The notes under the pieces were generated by a model that searched no databases, was not told the origin of the DNA, and saw only the letters and a program-made list of their open reading frames with translations. Positions 56,293 through 64,000 of a stretch of 64,000 bases of DNA are shown one piece after another (the first letter of the stretch is position 1; each line of letters starts with the position of its first letter). Source of the DNA: Bradyrhizobium arachidis (GTDB taxonomy: Bacteria; Pseudomonadota; Alphaproteobacteria; Rhizobiales; Xanthobacteraceae); contig NZ_CP077970.1 in assembly GCF_024758505.1 (NCBI RefSeq), forward strand, positions 6,138,001 to 6,202,000. The letters run 5' to 3'. The position numbers and the translations under genes are program-made.

Positions 56293-58083
56293 CTATTCCG
56301 CCGGCTGCAGCACGCCGGGCCGCGCGCTTTCGACCTCGTCGAGCGGCAGGTCCAGCACCTCCTCGAACTCGACGATGTTGTCGATCTCCGTGCCCATCGC
56401 GATGTTGGTGACGCGTTCCAGGATGAACTCGACCACCACGGGCACGCGGTGCTTGGCCATCAATTCGCGCGCGGCTGCAAATGCCGCCTGCGCGTCCTTC
56501 GGATCCCTGACGCGGATCGCCTTGCAGCCGAGCCCTTCGGCGACCGCGACATGGTCGACGCCGTAGACGCCGAGTTCGGGGGCGTTGATGTTCTCGAAGG
56601 AGAGCTGGACGTGATAGTCCATGTCAAAGCCGCGCTGGGCCTGACGGATCAAGCCGAGATAGGAATTGTTCACGACGACGTGAATGTAGGGCAGATTGAA
56701 CTGCGCCCCGACCGCGAGTTCCTCGATCAGAAACTGGAAGTCGTAGTCGCCCGAGAGCGCGACGATGTCGCGTTCCGGACATGCCGCGCGCACGCCAAGG
56801 GCTGCGGGCAATGTCCAGCCGAGCGGACCCGCCTGCCCCGCATTGATCCAGTTGCGGGGCTTGTAGACGCCGAGGAACTGCGCGCCGGCGATCTGCGAGA
56901 GGCCGATCACGGTGACGTAGCAGGTGTCGCGGCCAAAGGCCTTGGTCATCTCCTCATAGACGCGCTGCGGCTTGATCGGCACGTTGTCATAATGGCTCTT
57001 GCGCAGCATCGAACGTTTGCGATCGAGGCAGGCGGCGGGCCACGCCTGGCGCTCGCGCAGCCTGCCGGACCGGCGCCACTCCCTGGCGACGGTGACGAAG
57101 AGTTCAAGCGCAGCCTTGGCATCCGAGACGATCCCGAGATCGGGATTGAACACGCGGCCGATCTGCGTCGGCTCGATATCGACGTGAACGAATTTGCGGC
57201 CCTTGGTGTAGGTCTCGATCGAGCCGGTATGGCGGTTGGCCCAGCGGTTGCCGATGCCGAGCACGAAATCGGAGTCCAGCATCGTGGCGTTGCCGTAGCG
57301 GTGGCTGGTCTGCAGGCCGACCATGCCGGCCATCAGCACGTGATCGTCCGGAATGGCGCCCCATCCCATCAGCGTCGGCACGACAGGCACGTTCACGGTC
57401 TCGGCGAATTCGACGAGCAGATCGGAGGCGTCGGCATTGATGATGCCGCCACCCGCGACGATCAGCGGCCGCTCGGCGGCGTTGAGCATCTCCAGCGCCT
57501 TCTCGACCTGCTTTCGCGACGCGGTCGGCCGGTAGACCGGCAGCGGCTCATAGGTCTCGTCATCGAACTCGATCTCGGCGAGCTGCACGTCGAGCGGCAT
57601 GTCGATCAGCACCGGGCCCGGCCGGCCCGAACGCATGATGTGGAAGGCCTGGCTGAATACGCGGGGTACCAGCGCCGGCTCGCGCACCGTCACCGCCCAT
57701 TTCGTCACGGGCTTTGCGATCGACTCGATGTCGACGGCCTGGAAGTCTTCCTTGTAGAGCCGCGCCCGCGGCGCCTGGCCGGTGATGCAGAGGATCGGGA
57801 TGGAATCGGCGATCGCCGAATAGAGCCCGGTGATCATGTCGGTGCCAGCAGGCCCCGATGTCCCGATGCAAACGCCGATATTGCCGGCCTTCGCCCGCGT
57901 ATACCCCTCCGCCATGTGCGAAGCACCTTCGACGTGGCGCGCCAAAATATGGTGGATCGAGCCGCGCTTCTTCAGCGCTGAATAGAGCGGATTGATCGCA
58001 GCACCGGGAACGCCGAAGGCGGTGGTGATGCCCTCCTTCTCCAGAATGCGGACGGCTGCATCGACGGCTCGCATCTTCGCCAT
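56293..58083 (-). CDS. gcl: Glyoxylate carboligase (tartronate-semialdehyde synthase)
   Basis: A 596-residue ThDP enzyme that joins two glyoxylate molecules into tartronate semialdehyde with loss of CO2. The usual activating Glu is replaced by Val 51 in [14 protein letters not shown], the diagnostic exception known from the E. coli enzyme. The GDY-type ThDP motif lies in [16 protein letters not shown], followed by [11 protein letters not shown]. The ATG at 58083 follows GAGGTCCGAT; a further upstream frame to 58206 is not conserved-looking. It heads the gcl-hyi-glxR operon. Confidence 0.96.
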   Translation of the reverse strand: MAKMRAVDAAVRILEKEGITTAFGVPGAAINPLYSALKKRGSIHHILARHVEGASHMAEGYTRAKAGNIGVCIGTSGPAGTDMITGLYSAIADSIPILCITGQAPRARLYKEDFQAVDIESIAKPVTKWAVTVREPALVPRVFSQAFHIMRSGRPGPVLIDMPLDVQLAEIEFDDETYEPLPVYRPTASRKQVEKALEMLNAAERPLIVAGGGIINADASDLLVEFAETVNVPVVPTLMGWGAIPDDHVLMAGMVGLQTSHRYGNATMLDSDFVLGIGNRWANRHTGSIETYTKGRKFVHVDIEPTQIGRVFNPDLGIVSDAKAALELFVTVAREWRRSGRLRERQAWPAACLDRKRSMLRKSHYDNVPIKPQRVYEEMTKAFGRDTCYVTVIGLSQIAGAQFLGVYKPRNWINAGQAGPLGWTLPAALGVRAACPERDIVALSGDYDFQFLIEELAVGAQFNLPYIHVVVNNSYLGLIRQAQRGFDMDYHVQLSFENINAPELGVYGVDHVAVAEGLGCKAIRVRDPKDAQAAFAAARELMAKHRVPVVVEFILERVTNIAMGTEIDNIVEFEEVLDLPLDEVESARPGVLQPAE

Positions 58084-58297
58084 ATCGGACCTCGCTCGGT
58101 TGCGGTGTTCTCGAGCGTGATCATCGGGGGCGTGGGCGGCGATCTCAACGAGATCGATTTTATTTTCCACCATGCGGCAGCCGCAGAAAAATCGCGGCGG
58201 TCTCAATCGGTTAGATCGAGAGATGCGTGAAAGCGGATCACGCGAAGATGCAAATTTCCGGAATGGCCGATAGCGGAATCAAATCGAAGCCGGTGAA

Positions 58298-59800
58298 CTA
58301 ATCCTCGTTCGCCTTGAATCGCCCGAGGCCCTTCAACACGAAGGGTGCCAGCAGCGCGATCAGCGCCACCGCAAGCAGCGTCGCCGAGATCGGGCTCTGC
58401 ACCAGTGTCATGGGATCGCCGAGACTGATCGCGAGCGCGCGGCGCAACTGGCTCTCGGCGATCGGGCCGAGGATCAGGCCGACCACGACGGGCGCGATCG
58501 GAAAATCGAACCGCCGCATCAGGAAGCCGAGCACGCCAAAACCAGCCAGCATCGACAATTCGACTACCGACGGCTTTGCGGCAATGGTGCCCATGGTCGC
58601 GAAGACGAGGATGCCGGCGTAGAGCCACGGCTGCGGGATCGCGAGCAGCCGTACCCACAATCCAACCAGCGGCAGATTGAGCACGAGCAGCATGCAATTG
58701 GCGATGAAGAGACTGGCGATCAGGCCCCACACCAGGTCCGGCCGCTCGGCGAACAGCAGCGGCCCCGGGTTGAGGCCGTATTGCTGGAAGCCCGCCAGCA
58801 TCATCGCGGCCGTTGCCGATGTCGGCAATCCCAGCGTCAAGAGCGGCACCAGCGTGCCGGCGGCGGAGGCGTTGTTGGCGGCTTCCGGTCCCGCGACGCC
58901 TTCAATCGCGCCCCTGCCGAACTCTTCCGGATGTTTTGTGAGACGCTTCTCTGTCGAATAAGACAGGAAGGTCGGGATCTCTGCGCCGCCTGCGGGCAGC
59001 GCGCCGATCGGGAAGCCGAACATGGTGCCGCGCAACCACGGCTTCCACGACCGCTTCCAGTCTTCTTTTGTCATCCACAACGACCCGCGCACAGGCTCGA
59101 GCTTTTCCTCGGTGTGGTGGCGACGCGATGCGACGTAGAGCGCCTCGCCCACCGCGAACAGGCCGACGGCCAGCGTAGTGACCTCGACGCCGTCGAGCAA
59201 CTCCGGGACGCCGAACGCAAGCCGCGCCTGACCGGTCAGCTTGTCGATGCCGATGAGGCCCAGCGTCAGCCCGATGAACAGGCTGGTCAGGCCGCGGATC
59301 GGGGAATCTCCGAAGGTCGCCGACACCGTGACGAAGGCGACGCACATCAGCGCGAAATAATCCTCAGGGCCAAAGCGCACGGCGAAATCGACCAGCCACG
59401 GTGCGAGGAACGCGAGACCAATGGTGGCGATGGTGCCGGCGACGAAGGAGCCGATCGCCGATGTCGCAAGCGCCGGCCCGCCGCGGCCCGCCTTGGCCAT
59501 CTTGTTGCCTTCGAGCGCGGTCGCCATCGAGGCGCTCTCGCCGGGCGTGTTAATGAGGATAGCGGTGGTCGATCCGCCATACATGCCGCCATAATAGATG
59601 CCGGCGAACATGATCAGCGAACCGCCGGGGTCGAGCTTGTACGTCACCGGCAGCAGCAGCGCGACCGTCAACGCCGGACCGATGCCGGGCAGCACGCCCA
59701 CGGCCGTGCCGAGGAACACGCCGATCAACGCGTACAGCAAATTCATCGGCTGGATGGCAACCGCCATGCCATGCGCCAGCGCGGCAAAAGTGTCCATCAC
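58298..59800 (-). CDS. tctA: Tripartite tricarboxylate transporter permease, large subunit
   Basis: A 500-residue membrane protein with about eleven segments. Family motifs are [17 protein letters not shown] near residue 36, [22 protein letters not shown] near residue 67 and [18 protein letters not shown] near residue 320. With TctB and TctC it imports citrate-like or other carboxylates using the ion gradient. The 4-base overlap with tctB confirms the operon tctCBA. The ligand is unknown; the neighbouring glyoxylate genes hint at a small hydroxy acid. Confidence 0.94.
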   Translation of the reverse strand: MMDTFAALAHGMAVAIQPMNLLYALIGVFLGTAVGVLPGIGPALTVALLLPVTYKLDPGGSLIMFAGIYYGGMYGGSTTAILINTPGESASMATALEGNKMAKAGRGGPALATSAIGSFVAGTIATIGLAFLAPWLVDFAVRFGPEDYFALMCVAFVTVSATFGDSPIRGLTSLFIGLTLGLIGIDKLTGQARLAFGVPELLDGVEVTTLAVGLFAVGEALYVASRRHHTEEKLEPVRGSLWMTKEDWKRSWKPWLRGTMFGFPIGALPAGGAEIPTFLSYSTEKRLTKHPEEFGRGAIEGVAGPEAANNASAAGTLVPLLTLGLPTSATAAMMLAGFQQYGLNPGPLLFAERPDLVWGLIASLFIANCMLLVLNLPLVGLWVRLLAIPQPWLYAGILVFATMGTIAAKPSVVELSMLAGFGVLGFLMRRFDFPIAPVVVGLILGPIAESQLRRALAISLGDPMTLVQSPISATLLAVALIALLAPFVLKGLGRFKANED

Positions 59801-60282
59801 AGCAGTCGCTCCAGCGGGCCGGTCGGAAGGCTCAGCGTCAACAGGCGGTCGAACGCGAGATAAATGAGGGTCGACATCACGATGGCGATAATGCTGTCGA
59901 CAAGGATGGCACGGCGCCCGAAGGCGGCCGACGTCGTGACGAACAGCGCCGACGTCGCCAGGATGAAACCTCCGCCAAGGCCAATGATGGCGATCAGCAG
60001 CGCAAGGCCAATGAGGATCAGAATCACCGGCACGGGATCGGCGCTTTCTCGCTCCGGAAGATTACCGCGCAGCGCGTCGATGAAATTGCCGATTGCGAGC
60101 AGCGCGAGGCCGGTGGCGACCAAGACCGGCATGGCCTCCGGCCCCATCCCGTACATTGCGGTGGACTGCAGGCCGCGCGCGTCCCAGACCAGCACCGCGG
60201 CGAGCGCCGCGAGCAGTGCAGCGATGACGATGCCGGCGCGATCGACGCGCCGCGGCGGCTGCGCAGGATCACCTGAGCTCAT
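59797..60282 (-). CDS. tctB: Tripartite tricarboxylate transporter small membrane subunit
   Basis: A 161-residue protein with four hydrophobic segments and the TctB-type motif [21 protein letters not shown] near residue 43. It overlaps tctA and tctC by 4 bases each. TctB sequences are poorly conserved, so length, topology and position are the main support. Confidence 0.9.
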   Translation of the reverse strand: MSSGDPAQPPRRVDRAGIVIAALLAALAAVLVWDARGLQSTAMYGMGPEAMPVLVATGLALLAIGNFIDALRGNLPERESADPVPVILILIGLALLIAIIGLGGGFILATSALFVTTSAAFGRRAILVDSIIAIVMSTLIYLAFDRLLTLSLPTGPLERLL

Positions 60283-61247
60283 GACTTGACCAAGCCAACC
60301 GACCTGAGCACATCAGTGACGCGCACGGTTTCCTTCTTCAGGAAGTCGGCGAAAGCGTCGCCGCCGAGATAGGCGTCCTCCCAGCCCTTCTGCTTGAGGA
60401 TTTCCTTCCACGCGTCCGACTTCACCATCTTCTCGACCGCATCGCTCAGCGTCTTGCGCTGCTCCGGCGTGATGCCGGGAGGCGCGACCACCGAGCGCCA
60501 GTTGGCGATCACGAGGTCTATGCCCTGCTCCTTGAAGGTCGGGATGTCGCTGCCTGCGATGCGCTTCTCCGAGGTCACGCCGATCGCGCGCAGCTTGCCG
60601 GACTTGATCTGCCCTTCATATTCGCTCAGCCCCGAAATGCCCGCGGTGACCTTGCCGCCGAGGATCGCCGCCAGTGACTCGCCACCGCCGGAGAACGGGA
60701 TGTAGTTGATTTTCTTCGCGTCGGCGCCGACGGCGCCAGCGAACAACGCCGCCATCACATGGTCGACGCCGCCGGCCGACCCGCCGGCGAAGGTCACCTT
60801 GGCGATATCGGCCTTCACCGCGGCGGCCAGATCCTGCGCGGTCTTGATCGGCGAATTCGCCGGCACCACGATCACCTGGATTTCCTCGGTGAGGCGCGCG
60901 ATCGGTGTCACCTGATCGAGCGTCACCGGCGACTTGTTCATCGCGAGTGCGCCCACCATGACGAAGCCGTTGACCATCAGCTGGTTGCCATCGCCCTTTG
61001 CGCCGTTGACAAACTGCGCAATGCCGACGCTGCCGCCTGCGCCGGGAACGTTGGTGACCTGCACGCTGCGCGCGACGCCCGCGGCGACCAGCGCCTGCTG
61101 CATCGAGCGCGCGGTCTGGTCCCAGCCCCCGCCTGGTGCCGCCGGCGCCATCAGCTTGAGCTCGAGCTGCTGGGCAAAGGCCGGGGTGGCTGCCGCAAGG
61201 GTCAGCGCGACGGCTGCGCCGACAAGGCGCGCAGAAAATTGAAACAT
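60279..61247 (-). CDS. tctC: Tripartite tricarboxylate transporter substrate-binding protein
   Basis: A 322-residue exported protein (Bug family). The ATG at 61247 follows a GGAG at a suitable distance and gives a signal peptide ending in PAFAQQ; ATG 61268 would add 7 residues. The mature start LKLMAPAAPGGGWDQTARSM and the loop NVPGAGGSVGIAQFVNGAKGDG are the Bug-family ligand-binding segments. It delivers the ligand to TctAB. Confidence 0.93.
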   Translation of the reverse strand: MFQFSARLVGAAVALTLAAATPAFAQQLELKLMAPAAPGGGWDQTARSMQQALVAAGVARSVQVTNVPGAGGSVGIAQFVNGAKGDGNQLMVNGFVMVGALAMNKSPVTLDQVTPIARLTEEIQVIVVPANSPIKTAQDLAAAVKADIAKVTFAGGSAGGVDHVMAALFAGAVGADAKKINYIPFSGGGESLAAILGGKVTAGISGLSEYEGQIKSGKLRAIGVTSEKRIAGSDIPTFKEQGIDLVIANWRSVVAPPGITPEQRKTLSDAVEKMVKSDAWKEILKQKGWEDAYLGGDAFADFLKKETVRVTDVLRSVGLVKS

Positions 61248-61313
61248 GAGGGCATTCTCCAGGCTCATGCGGACGTTGCTGATCATTTGCCGCATTGTGT
61301 CGTTTGGTCGCAT

Positions 61314-61332
61314 ATCAGCCAAAACGGCTGAT
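61314..61332. promoter_or_regulatory. Inverted repeat ATCAGCC-N5-GGCTGAT upstream of tctC
   Basis: A perfect 7-base-pair dyad in the 114 bases between the iclR stop and tctC start codons, 67 bases before tctC. It has no T-run on the minus strand, so an operator for the adjacent IclR protein is somewhat more likely than a terminator. Confidence 0.45.
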
Positions 61333-61361
61333 GCTGTCCAGCGACAGCGCCTGGTTTCCTG

Positions 61362-62201
61362 TTAGCGGGACGCCGGCATCACCCCGCCGAGCGCGACCGT
61401 CAGCTCACCGGCGACTTCGCGCACGATTTGGCCGATTTCCGGTAATCTGTCGTCGGTCATGCGGCTGGTCATGCCCGAGACGGAAATCGCCGCGAGCGGC
61501 TCGGCGCAGTCGTTATAGACCACTGCGGCAATACAGCGCAGGCCCATACAGGCCTCTTCATCGTCGAGCGCGTAACCCTGCTTGCGGATTTTTTCGAGCT
61601 CCTTGAACAGGTCGCTCGGGCGCACGATCGACTTCTCAGTCAGCCTGGGCATGCCGTGATGGCGAATGACCGCGCCGACGTCCTCATCGGAATAGGTCGC
61701 GAGCACCGCCTTGCCGACACCCGACGTCACCATGGCGACGCGGCCGCCGACCTGGGTCAGCGAGCGCATGATCTCGCGGCTCTCCATCCGGGTCAGCACG
61801 ATGATGAATTCGTCGTCGACCACGGCGAGGTTGGCGGTCTCGCGAGTGAGATCGCGCAGCTTGCGCAGATAGGGAATCGCCTGCGCACTGAAGTTGCGCC
61901 GCCGCGCAAAACTCGCGCCTACGGTAAAGCTGCGTACGCCGACATGCCATTTGGATTCGGCGCGGTCGAACTGTACGAAGCGACGGCTTTCCAGCGTCGC
62001 CAGCAGGCGGTGCACGGTCGAGGCCGACAGGCCGGTGCGGACAGCTAGATCGCTGAGGCGATAGCCCTCGTCGTCTTCGGCCAATGTCTCGATGATCGAC
62101 AGCGCGCGGTCGACGGACTGTACGCCGCCATCGCGCGAATCGTGATCGGCCTCCCCAGATTTGGGCTCGAGAGGTTTGCGCCGGATCACGTCTTTTTTCA
62201 T
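61362..62201 (-). CDS. IclR-family transcriptional regulator
   Basis: A 279-residue regulator. The N-terminal winged helix contains YRLSDLAVRTGLSASTVHRLLATLE (recognition helix STVHRLL) and the C-terminal GAF-like effector domain includes GKAVLATYSDEDVGAVIR and ACMGLRCIAAVVYNDCAEPLAAIS. It lies directly upstream of tctCBA on the same strand and downstream of the acetate-CoA ligase, so it probably regulates uptake and use of the tct substrate. IclR proteins often respond to glyoxylate or pyruvate. Confidence 0.93.
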   Translation of the reverse strand: MKKDVIRRKPLEPKSGEADHDSRDGGVQSVDRALSIIETLAEDDEGYRLSDLAVRTGLSASTVHRLLATLESRRFVQFDRAESKWHVGVRSFTVGASFARRRNFSAQAIPYLRKLRDLTRETANLAVVDDEFIIVLTRMESREIMRSLTQVGGRVAMVTSGVGKAVLATYSDEDVGAVIRHHGMPRLTEKSIVRPSDLFKELEKIRKQGYALDDEEACMGLRCIAAVVYNDCAEPLAAISVSGMTSRMTDDRLPEIGQIVREVAGELTVALGGVMPASR

Positions 62202-62224
62202 CGCGACCTGACCGTTCCGACTAC

Positions 62225-62304
62225 GTCATTCCGGAATGGTCCGAAGGACCATATCCGGAATCTCGAGATCCCGGGTTCGATGCTTCGCATCGCCCCGGGA
62301 TGAC
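62225..62304. repeat. Palindromic dispersed repeat
   Basis: Terminal arms GTCATTCCGG and CCGGGATGAC match at 9 of 10 positions. Inside are the perfect hairpins GGTCC-N3-GGACC and CGATGC-N3-GCATCG. The ends match those of the repeat at 50999-51101. It fills most of the gap between the acetate-CoA ligase and iclR genes. Confidence 0.65.
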
Positions 62305-62318
62305 AGGAGAGATAACGC

Positions 62319-64000
62319 TCAGAGCAGGCCCGCGCCGCGGGCCCACTTGTACTTGGCGCCGAGCACCTCGACCGGCAGCTCGGTCGAATAGGCGTAGGCC
62401 GGGATGCCGTGCTGGTAGAGATATTCGGCGGCCTCCTCGACCTCGACGTCGCCGGCGAGCGAGGCGACCATCGGCTTCACAAAGCCCTTGGCCTCCATCT
62501 CCTTCTTCACCTCGACCATGTTGCGGGCGAACACCATCGGCGGAGTGACGATCGTGTGCCAATAGCCGAGGATCAGCGCGTGGATGCGTTCGTCGGAGAG
62601 CCCGAGCTTCACCGTGTTGACGTAGGTGATCGGCGGCTCACCGCCGGTGATATCCACAGGATTTCCCGCCGCACCGAACGGTGGGATGAACTTGCGGAAG
62701 GCCGCATCCAGATCCGGCGGCATCGACATCAGCGACAGGCCGTTGTCGACGCAGGAGTCCGACAGCAGCACGCCCGAGCCGCCCGCACCGGTGATGATCA
62801 GCACATTCTCGCCCTTCGGCGTCGGCAGCACCGGCACGCCGCGGGCGAATTCGAGCAGTTGACGCAAAGACCGCGCACGGATCACGCCGGACTGCTTGAA
62901 CACGTCCTCATAGATCCGGTCGTTACCGGCGAGCGCGCCGGTGTGCGAGGATGCCGCCTTCGCGCCGGCCGAGGTGCGGCCGGCCTTGAGCACGACCACC
63001 GGCTTCTTCTTGGAGACGCGTTTTGCAGCCTCCGCAAAAGCACGGCCGTCCTTGAGGTCTTCGCAGTGCTGCGCGATCAAATTGGTGTTGGGATCCTGCT
63101 CGAAGAAGGCGAGCAGATCGTCCTCGTCGATGTCGGACTTGTTGCCGAGACCGACGATCGCCGACACGCCCATCTTGGCGGAGCGCGAGAAGCCGATGAT
63201 GGCCATGCCGATGCCGCCCGACTGCGACGACAGCGCCGCGTGGCCTTTGACGTCGTAGGCGGTGCAGAAGGTCGCGCAGAGGTTCGCCCACGTATAGTAG
63301 AAGCCGTAGATGTTCGGCCCCATCAGGCGGATGTCGTACTTCTTGCCGACCTCGACGATCTCGGCCTGGAGCTCGGGCGCGCCGGCTTCCGCAAAACCCG
63401 ACGGGATCAACACCGCACCGGGGATCTTCTTCTCACCGCATTCAGTGAGCGCCGCCGCCACGAACTTTGCGGGGATCGCGAACACAGCCGTATCGATCAC
63501 GCCCGGCACGTCCTTGACGCTCTTATAGGCCTTGTAGCCGAGGATCTCGGCGGCCTTCGGATGGATCGGGTAGATCTCGCCCTTGTAGCCGCCGTTGATG
63601 AGGTTCTTCATCACGGAGTTGCCGATCTTGCCGTCTTCGGCCGAGGCACCGACCACGGCAACCGCCTTCGGCTGCATGATGCGCTTCATGGCCGCGACGA
63701 TCTCTTCGGTCGGGCGCGGCTTGGGCTTCGGCTTGTAGGCGAAGTCGACGACGATGCGCACGTCGGCGGCGATCGCGTCCTTCGGAGTCGCGAAGACCGG
63801 GTTGAGGTCGAGCTCGACGATCTCCGGGAAGTCGGTGACGAGCTGCGACACCTTGACGATGACGTCGGAGAGCGCAGTGCGGTTCACCGGCTCGCTGCCA
63901 CGAACACCCTTCAAAATCTCATGCGCCTGGATGCCGTCGAGCATCGAGAGCGCGTCTTCCTTGGTCGCGGGCGCGAGACGGAAGGTGATGTCCTTCAGGA
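62319..64000 (-). CDS. Acetate--CoA ligase (ADP-forming) family protein, N-terminus cut by window edge
   Basis: The minus-strand frame is open to the right edge, giving 560 residues of a protein usually near 700. The first 80 residues are the end of an ATP-grasp domain (LKDITFRLAPA, then VKVSQLVTDFPEIVELDLNP). Next comes a CoA-binding Rossmann domain, with AVAVVGASAEDGKIGNSVMKNL, and then succinyl-CoA-ligase-like domains holding the catalytic-His region of SSHTGALAGND and ITGAGGSGVLLSD. It interconverts acyl-CoA and acid with ADP/ATP. The ATP-grasp part precedes the CoA-binding part, the reverse of many archaeal alpha-beta fusions. Confidence 0.9.
   Translation of the reverse strand, partial: LKDITFRLAPATKEDALSMLDGIQAHEILKGVRGSEPVNRTALSDVIVKVSQLVTDFPEIVELDLNPVFATPKDAIAADVRIVVDFAYKPKPKPRPTEEIVAAMKRIMQPKAVAVVGASAEDGKIGNSVMKNLINGGYKGEIYPIHPKAAEILGYKAYKSVKDVPGVIDTAVFAIPAKFVAAALTECGEKKIPGAVLIPSGFAEAGAPELQAEIVEVGKKYDIRLMGPNIYGFYYTWANLCATFCTAYDVKGHAALSSQSGGIGMAIIGFSRSAKMGVSAIVGLGNKSDIDEDDLLAFFEQDPNTNLIAQHCEDLKDGRAFAEAAKRVSKKKPVVVLKAGRTSAGAKAASSHTGALAGNDRIYEDVFKQSGVIRARSLRQLLEFARGVPVLPTPKGENVLIITGAGGSGVLLSDSCVDNGLSLMSMPPDLDAAFRKFIPPFGAAGNPVDITGGEPPITYVNTVKLGLSDERIHALILGYWHTIVTPPMVFARNMVEVKKEMEAKGFVKPMVASLAGDVEVEEAAEYLYQHGIPAYAYSTELPVEVLGAKYKWARGAGLL

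Noticed and set aside
54213..57981. Long plus-strand open frames opposite glxR, hyi and gcl
   Set aside because: The minus strand encodes an intact, well-known operon with diagnostic residues; the opposite frames are by-products of high GC content.

Overview
The window looks like chromosomal DNA from a GC-rich alphaproteobacterium of the Bradyrhizobium type. This is inferred from codon use, the many ABC transporters, a DUF1236 protein, and dispersed palindromic repeats between genes. It contains no rRNA, tRNA, insertion sequence, phage or CRISPR array that I can support. It reads as a catabolic and transport region built from several independent modules. About 60 protein genes are called.

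Region 1 (1-24178). The left edge holds a truncated GntR regulator and an FAH-family enzyme on the minus strand. A periplasmic binding protein and an AraC regulator follow on the plus strand. After them comes a tightly packed plus-strand run of 18 genes (4481-24178). The run encodes a Liv-type ABC transporter whose second ATPase is fused to a Tm-1/UPF0261 domain, then the matching Tm-1 TIM-barrel partner. Next are a 969-residue SPFH/flotillin-like protein with long 11-residue-periodic repeats and two SRPBCC proteins. A CoxMSL-like molybdenum hydroxylase follows, with its large subunit split over two genes, and then CoxD/CoxE-like maturation proteins. The run ends with an amidohydrolase, a metallo-beta-lactamase-fold lactonase, an SMP-30/isochorismatase fusion and an azoreductase-like flavoprotein. 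This is the best candidate for an undescribed system: uptake, hydroxylation and hydrolysis of an unknown, probably cyclic or amide/lactone-bearing, substrate.

Region 2 (24182-33993) looks like a sulfur module. It has a HEAT-repeat protein, an AprB-like ferredoxin, an AprA/FrdA-like flavoprotein, a ferredoxin-NADP reductase, a DUF971 protein and a Crp/Fnr regulator with a consensus sigma-54 promoter. It also has a sulfonate/nitrate-type ABC transporter, whose binding protein carries a NosL-like tail, and a YeiH-type putative sulfate exporter. A shared ATTAGTTG motif lies in three of its intergenic regions.

Region 3 (34158-45639) contains an MpaB-type oxygenase divergent from a LysR regulator, and a second complete Liv-type ABC operon on the minus strand. 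Divergent from that operon is a plus-strand operon of acyl-CoA ligase, TetR regulator and 4-hydroxyacetophenone-monooxygenase-like Baeyer-Villiger enzyme, probably for ketone or aromatic side-chain degradation.

Region 4 (45640-54480) holds a palindromic repeat cluster, alanine dehydrogenase divergent from an Lrp/AsnC regulator, and a basic amino acid decarboxylase with a GNAT acetyltransferase. A 2-hydroxyacid dehydrogenase lies divergent from a two-subunit ThDP decarboxylase. Small VanZ and DUF1236 proteins end the region.

Region 5 (54594-64000) is the glyoxylate/glycerate pathway gcl-hyi-glxR, a tripartite tricarboxylate transporter tctCBA, an IclR regulator, and an acetate-CoA ligase (ADP-forming) gene that runs off the right edge.
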